Below are positions 57,675 to 64,000 of a stretch of 64,000 bases of DNA, piece by piece; within the stretch, counting starts at the first letter, position 1; every line of letters begins with the position of its first letter. A program made the position numbers and the translations under genes. Under the pieces are notes generated by a model. It did no database searches. It saw only the letters and a program-made list of their open reading frames with translations, and was not told where the DNA came from. Source of the stretch: Primula veris (taxonomy: Eukaryota > Streptophyta > Magnoliopsida > Ericales > Primulaceae); assembly GCA_963682055.1 (NCBI GenBank), contig OY821747.1, forward strand, positions 29,882,126 to 29,946,125, given 5' to 3'.

Positions 57675-58629
57675 ATTGTACCATTCATGAAATAATATGA
57701 ATATCATTTATTTATTTTACAGAAATATTTCCAACTCTGAAAGAATTTCCTGCCATTTTTTTTTATAAAAATAAATAAATTAAACGTTTTACCAGCGTTT
57801 GTAATGTAGTAATATCTCAGTTACTCAGTATTTGTATCACTGTATATATATCCCAATGGAAGCCAATAAAATGGAAATGCCAGTATAAATATATCAGGCG
57901 AGTACCAATAATAATCTGGCCATATAATTAAGACAACTCGTACTTTAATTTAATGAATTAAATGTTCAATAAAGAAAAAAAATAAAAACTTGAAGTTGTG
58001 GAATTTCTGCTTTTGTCTTATTCTATATTTGGCCCAAAGATTCTCACTATTCGGAATTTTTTAAATGAAATGTACGTAACTCACGTAAGCCTAGCTAGCT
58101 ATATTTAATGATAATGCAATAATATTTTACGACAATAGTGACTTTTAGGGGTTTTGATAATGGCACATTCTTCAAAATAATGGCGTACCCTAATAAATAC
58201 AGTAATGAGTGTACCAAAAAACTAAACAAAATCAGTGTTTTGTTTATGATAAATTTGTGTAGGTCACGTAATTTTAGTGTACAATTCAAACAAAAGGGAC
58301 TAATATTATTTTTTGGCAATGAATTTTGAAACTAGTGGGGACGTGGTCCTTTTCCTTTTTCTTCTTTTGAATGGGTCCATAGTCATTTATAATAAGGCTT
58401 AAATATCCACCTCTCTTGCCTTCAATTAATTGTAATTGAATACTGCATTGGTGACAGTAGCTACACGATAGGCAAATTAATTTAATCCTTTTTTTTAAAA
58501 AAAAAAGTTTGTGTATCCGTGTTCTTAGAGATAATGTTATTTTGTGTGCTCAGTTTTTTTTTTTTACTAATACATTTTCTATATTTCGTTTACATCCCCC
58601 ATCTTTTTTTTATTCATTTGAAAAATGAT
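57675..58629. other. Intergenic, no recognised feature
   Basis: AT-rich, short ORFs only (58095-58319 and overlapping 58138-58329). Confidence 0.55.
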
Positions 58630-59918
58630 GGAAGCAGCGTAGGTGACTCTGAGTCAGAGTGACTCAGAATCCACAGCCATTGAATATTGTTACAGTTAAA
58701 ATATGAAATGTAATGTACTAAGTCTCTGTTTGTTTCGTAGTAAAATATTTACGGAGGCAAAATATTTTTCGGGTAAAATTTTACGATGCAAACTTTTGTT
58801 TGCATTTTATTTACGGGTGTTTGGTGCGTCAAAGGTTTCTCATGTGAATTCTATTGAAATTCAAAAATCTATTAGTTATTTAAATTAGACAAATTCGATG
58901 CATAAATAAATAAACATTGTTCATACTTTAAACAAAATATTTTAAGATGAAAAACATCAAAAATTAACTAAAAGTCACAAAAATTAACTCAAAGTCACAA
59001 AAATTAACTAAAAGTCACAAAAATGAATAAGTTCGTGAAAGTCTAAAAACATTAGTGATTAAAATCACAATTATTTTGACGGGAAAAAAACTAAAAGTTC
59101 GTCTACTTTTCTGAAATGAACTTCGTCAACATGTATAAGAAACTTAACTTAAACACATATTTTATTTCATATACGTCACTTATAATAACTTATAATTTTT
59201 CAACATATAAACTCATAAAATTATAAGTATATAAGATATTATTGATTTTTTTTAGCTTTTTCAAATTTTATTGGGTTTTTTAGATTTTTCGGAATTTTTT
59301 GTTTTATTTTTTCCATTTTTTTGTTATTTTTTTAGATTTTTTCCTATTTTTATTGGTTAATTAGATTTTAGCTTTTTCAAATTTTCTTGGGTTTTTTAGA
59401 TTTTTCGGAATTTTTTGTTTTATTTTTTCCGTTTTTTCCTATTTATTTATATTTTTATTGGTTAATTAGATTTTAGCTTTTTCAAATTTTCTTGGGTTTT
59501 TTAGATTTTTCGGATTTTTATTTTATTTTTTTTTCATTTTTGTTATTTTTTAGAATTTTTCGTGTTTTTTCCTTTTTTTATTGGTTAGTAGATACAATTA
59601 GACTAATTATTAAATAATTTTGAAAGAATAGACCTATAATTAATAATAGTTATAATGCTAGTATTAAAAATAATATAGAGAGAGGCTCCGTAAACTGTTT
59701 ACAATTTTATTTGCGGGGTAATCGTTTCCCCCAATTTTACTGGATATGTGGGAAAAGTTTTCCAAAAAAAATGTTTTACGTTAAACCAATCATCCGAAAA
59801 ATCTATTTTACCCATAAATGTTTGTTTACCCCCATTTTACCCCAAAACAAACAGAGCCTAATATCCAATGGCTGTGGACTCTAAGTCATCTTAACTCAGA
59901 GTCAGCTACGCTGTTTCC
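58630..59918. mobile_element. Non-autonomous inverted-repeat DNA element, about 1.29 kb
   Basis: The ends are inverted: GGAAGCAGCGTAGGTGACTC at left and GAGTCAGCTACGCTGTTTCC at right, and the similarity runs inward over CCACAGCCATTG and CTCTGTTTGTTT. The left arm has about 30 extra bases (58690-58720). The core has three copies of a 105-116 bp unit (TTTTTCAAATTTT...TTGGTTAATTAGA) from 59253. No clean target duplication is seen, so the superfamily is uncertain. No transposase. Confidence 0.7.
59253..59590. repeat. Three-copy 105-116 bp tandem repeat inside the inverted-repeat element
   Basis: Units start TAGCTTTTTCAAATTTT at 59253, 59369 and 59474 and share GGGTTTTTTAGATTTTTCGG. T-rich, non-coding. 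Confidence 0.8.
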
Positions 59919-62900
59919 AAAAAGATACAGTGATTTTATGAGTTCCAGTATAATATTGTATATAATGAATGACAGTTTATCGCAATATTAATTTCATGTG
60001 AGAACAAATTAGTGACCCATGAGAGTTGCAGCAACATAATTAGTCAATAATTGGCTAATGAATTACTATAAAATTGGTATGTCAGTAATAATTTTCCAAG
60101 TGGAAGACAGATATACCACCACTTGGAGCAAATCTAGATTTTAAAAATGAAATTTAGATTATAAATTAAGAACCGTATATACTAGAATATTGGTAACCAA
60201 GATAAGATGTCTCATTAAAATTTAAAACAGTGGGTCAGTGAAGATCCTCTTTCAGTGGTCATTCATGATTTCATGCAAATTAGTGACTGATCATTGAGCA
60301 AAGTGCAAAAACTAATCATGATTTCTACTAACTAAAGTACTAATTTGATAAATTCAACTAATTATGGAAATCTCTAATTGGCTAAAATTAAAATCCTTAT
60401 ATAAGTTACTACAAGTCTACATCTCACACGCATCCATTAATAATTTCATGCACTCCCAAGTAAAATCATGTTTCATTTTCTCATTTTCCTTACCAAAAAA
60501 TTATACATTTTCTATGCGAAAAAAAAAAAAAATTAATCGGAGAAGGCCAAATCTGTTATGAATTTGTCATTAAATGATTAAATCTGTCAGTAAAACAAAA
60601 ATTCGTCGTCATGCCGTCCCCGATTAGGACGTTGAAAAGTAAAATCTGTCACTATTTTCATATGCGATATGACTTTTTTTTTGTAATGCAAGTTTAAAAA
60701 ATAAAATTGCATGGCATAGTGAGCATTTTATAAGCCTAATTTTACATTTTTTGATAATCATTTTATTAAACTTGGCATAATTTTATAACATAGTGAGCAT
60801 TTTATAAGCCTAATTTTACCTTAGAAACAACTTATATACTCGTCGGATGAATTTTCAAACTAGTTCATGTTGATGGTCCACATAGTTTGGAAAGAAAACT
60901 ATTCGATCCTCACTAGTTTCAATTGAAATACAAATGGTCATTTAATTTGAAATTCGGTAGTTTTTCATTTAGAAAAGGTTAGACACATTTGGTAATTTTC
61001 ATACGTTGTCGTAATGGCGATCAATATATTGATTGTACAAATGCTAATTAATTACTCCTACTCAACCATGTTTGAAGGTTTGAGTCAAAATGATCTTGAT
61101 TACCTACGTGTTGAATTAATGACTTTCATGTTTTAGGTCTCTAAAACGAGCAACGTACACATATCTTTCACTACTTAACGGAGAAGACTATGACTATGTT
61201 TGGTAACCAATTTTTTTGTCCTAAAATCATATTTTAAAAATCCAATGAAAATCTATATTTTAAAATTTTGGATTTTTTTAGATTTTCAGCCAAAAAATCA
61301 TATTTTTAATAACTGAATAATTTGACTTTTCAAACACCCACATATTTTTAAAATCCAAAATCCAAAATTCAAAAATCAACTAAGAAAATATGTTTCCAAA
61401 CGGACCATATAACTTCCCAAATGAAGCTAGCTACAAATTATGCTATAATAATATAGGATTATAACTATGGTATAACTTTATAGCATTATAAAACATATCT
61501 ACTCATGGGCGGGTTGATGTTTTTAGTTGCCCAATTCTTACTCGTTTTGTGTTGCTTATTAAAGGAGTCTAAACTAAAGAAAAAAGTGAAATAAAAAATT
61601 AGGGAATAGTTTTGAACCTTGTATCAATACAATAATTATCGAAATAGTTATAGTAACCTCTACCATTAGACTTAGACTTCATTTAATACATATATATGTA
61701 TTAAATATATATAATACTTAATAAAAACTTAGGTTGAGCCGTCCGAGGTTGCCTGAAAAATTATTTACATCTCATCTCGTGTTGCCCAATGCTCTAGTCT
61801 TATTGGGTTTGTACTTGAGCCGCCCATATTCCTAATCTTATATATAAGATATTTTAGTCATGAATTTGATAATTAAATCTCAAACTTTTGTATTAAATTC
61901 ATAAGCAGGTTAACGCAATTGACCTGGATTAATTATAACTTTTTTAGTGACAATGAAATGGAGGAACGGTCAACGCAATTGACCTTGGTTAATTATAACT
62001 TAATCACCTTATTCTTAGCACCGTGATACGAATCTTTTACTGTACAAATATAAATCACTTCCCCATTACACATGTGAATTTTATCACTTAATATGTATCA
62101 GAAAAATGATTTCGGCCTATAAATACATCAAATAACCGAAAGAAAAATCACTTTTCCAATCTTGTCCCGAATCAACGGGGCACATCACTTTTTCTAGTCA
62201 TAACTCACCTTTTATAATATTTTTTAAATTGAGGTCATGTGTCGAAACTTTTTTAAGTTTTAGTCATTCGACCCAATAAAAAAGAGTTTAAAAGCTATTT
62301 TTAAGCTTAAAAAAAGATATTATAATCTACACGAGAAATATATTAAAGTGTAAAAAAATTAACTTAAAAGCTTTTTTTTAGCTTTTTTTTTGTTTGAATT
62401 ATTAAGGTAAAAAAAAAATAACAAAAATTTACGAAAATAATATCTTTTTTTATCACTTATAAGCCGACCTACACTTATAAATATTATGAGAGTAGTGAAC
62501 TGTGAACAAAAATATTATAAACATATGGTTATTTCAAAATTAATATGCATGAATTTTATATATATACAGATGCGGCTCCAGACACACACAATAGACACAA
62601 CTGTGTCGGACCACCAAAATTTTGTATTTAGTTTACACATCAAATTTTGGCATTAATGTGAATATATACCATACATATATAAAACTCATGCATGAAAAAC
62701 TTAAATAAAAAAGGCTCTGATTTCAATTTTTTATCGGGTCTTTGGTTTATACATATGCTTTCACTTTTTATAAATGAATGGATGAATGTTTAACAACCGA
62801 TAGAGGGAAAGCTATGTGGTGATCATGAGTTGTTACGGCACCACCATAATTTAAAAAATTCTAAATAGAGCAACTTTCTTTTAGTATAAATATTTTAAAA

Positions 62901-64000
62901 TTATACATATGGTACCCCATAAAAATATATTGACACTCTCAAAAGTTTTATGTAAGTTTAATTTTTAGTGTACAGATCTCAATTTGTTTAAGAATATTTA
63001 TATTCTGTGCACATTTAATGTTTTTTATAGTCTTTAAGCGATCTATATGCAAATTTCATTTGGGCCAAAAGACCCAATTAGTTTATTCATTATTATTGTA
63101 CTATTGAGAGTTAGTTTAAATAAAAATAAAGAGCAAACCGCGAAACGATCATTATTTTCAGTTATAAATCATATCAAAACTAGTATATATTTGTAATAAA
63201 ATGGAAGCCGATTATCTTGAATATTGTATGATGATGTATATAAATAAAGATATTGTTTCAAAATTTAGCACGTAATCCATCATTGATGTATTTGCGAATA
63301 GAAGGAGCTGTTGGTTTCATTTTTTTTTTAAAAACTTTTTAGGTATCGTGTTAATTATTTATGATATTATGTTGGTTTTTAATATGTTTTTGAATTGACA
63401 TATATTAAATTTCGTAACACTTAGACGATATATAGCTTATGATTAAGTGCAAAATTTTACTCTCTTTTAAGTTATTATTTTGTTTATATTTTGACACCTC
63501 CGTTTTCGGTTCCTGCGTTCGCCCAACTTATAATTAACCTATATTGAATTCTACAATAACAAAGTCTATATCATGACTTTGTTTGCATGACTATCATGAT
63601 TAATCACAGTGTTACACTAACAATGTAATGCTTCATGTCTCCCTAATAAAAGTAATTAATACTCCATATGACATACAGAAGGTATTATAATTACACAAAT
63701 TTATTTCCTTATATCATTACTTTATATTCCGTGACTAACGTCAATGTGATCTTTTTGACTGGCATTACAAGTGCACCTCACAAGTTTCATATTATCTGCA
63801 TTAAATACAGGACAACAAACCCCAATTAGCAGACAAATAACGAAATTGGATTTTCACATTATAAAAATATCATAACTTCCAATCAGTTCGTGTTGTCAAT
63901 TATTGTATAGTGATCTCATGTTATTATTTAATGAACCGATTGTTTTGACAAACGGTATTGAGATATAATATGTGAATGGTTCAAAAGATGGAGCCACCAC
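59919..64000. other. Gene-poor AT-rich DNA with faint repeat relics
   Basis: No supported gene. Two faint inverted-repeat relics: 61191-61412 (TATGTTTGGTAACC / GTTTCCAAACGGACCATA) and a diverged hAT-MITE-like block at about 62810-63525 (GGGAAAGCTATGTGGTGATC, TACGGCACCACC). A GTCTGTCACT-type stretch at about 60540-60690 may be a worn CACTA end. Confidence 0.5.

Noticed and set aside
60540..60690. Possible second CACTA element (GTCTGTCACT motifs, end like CATTACAAAAAAAAGTC)
   Set aside because: The termini are too worn and no 3-base duplication could be fixed.

Overview
The window is nuclear DNA from a flowering plant, almost certainly a eudicot: spliced genes with GT/AG introns, AT-rich intergenic DNA, Ty1/copia retrotransposons primed by initiator tRNA-Met, and plant-only families (PsbO, NPH3, FLS2). 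The species cannot be named from the sequence.

Layout: (1) 1-6272, a Sirevirus-type copia element on the minus strand with intact gag and pol and a 5' LTR; its 3' end is off the window. (2) 7266-25704 and 35413-44426, two copies of a segment of about 9 kb. Each carries a full FLS2-like receptor kinase gene (two exons, minus strand), the pattern-recognition receptor type that senses bacterial flagellin. The two copies differ by clean transposon insertions. Copy A holds an 828-bp hAT element (8-bp target duplication) and an 8.48-kb Mutator-like element (MULE, 9-bp target duplication). Copy B holds a 182-bp hAT MITE. The other copy keeps the empty site in each case. FLS2 copy A has a C-to-A nonsense change that removes the last 33 residues. 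(3) 25705-35412, a second, decayed Sirevirus-type copia element with an envelope-like ORF, lying exactly between the copies; its 5' LTR is cut short where copy B begins. (4) 44535-45790, relics of a LINE and of a third FLS2 gene. (5) 46822-49904, PSBO, the 33-kDa lumenal subunit of the photosystem II oxygen-evolving complex. (6) 51362-51650, a tiny TRIM retroelement. (7) 52837-55890, a four-exon NPH3-family gene (BTB plus NPH3 domains, a CUL3 adaptor type). (8) 55891-64000, gene-poor DNA with a 194-bp CACTA MITE and other inverted-repeat elements.

The most notable items are: the MULE, which couples a FAR1-type/MULE/SWIM/AT-hook transposase with a C-terminal OTU protease region and a separate plant-mobile-domain gene, and is studded with ACCGTAGATT-type palindromes; the 8-base palindrome GTTGCAAC, found 13 times across the second copia element in both coding and non-coding parts; and a receptor-gene duplication whose junction lies inside an LTR. 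The host genes share no operon-like logic. PSBO and the NPH3 gene are ordinary single-copy neighbours, and the FLS2 cluster is the evolving part.
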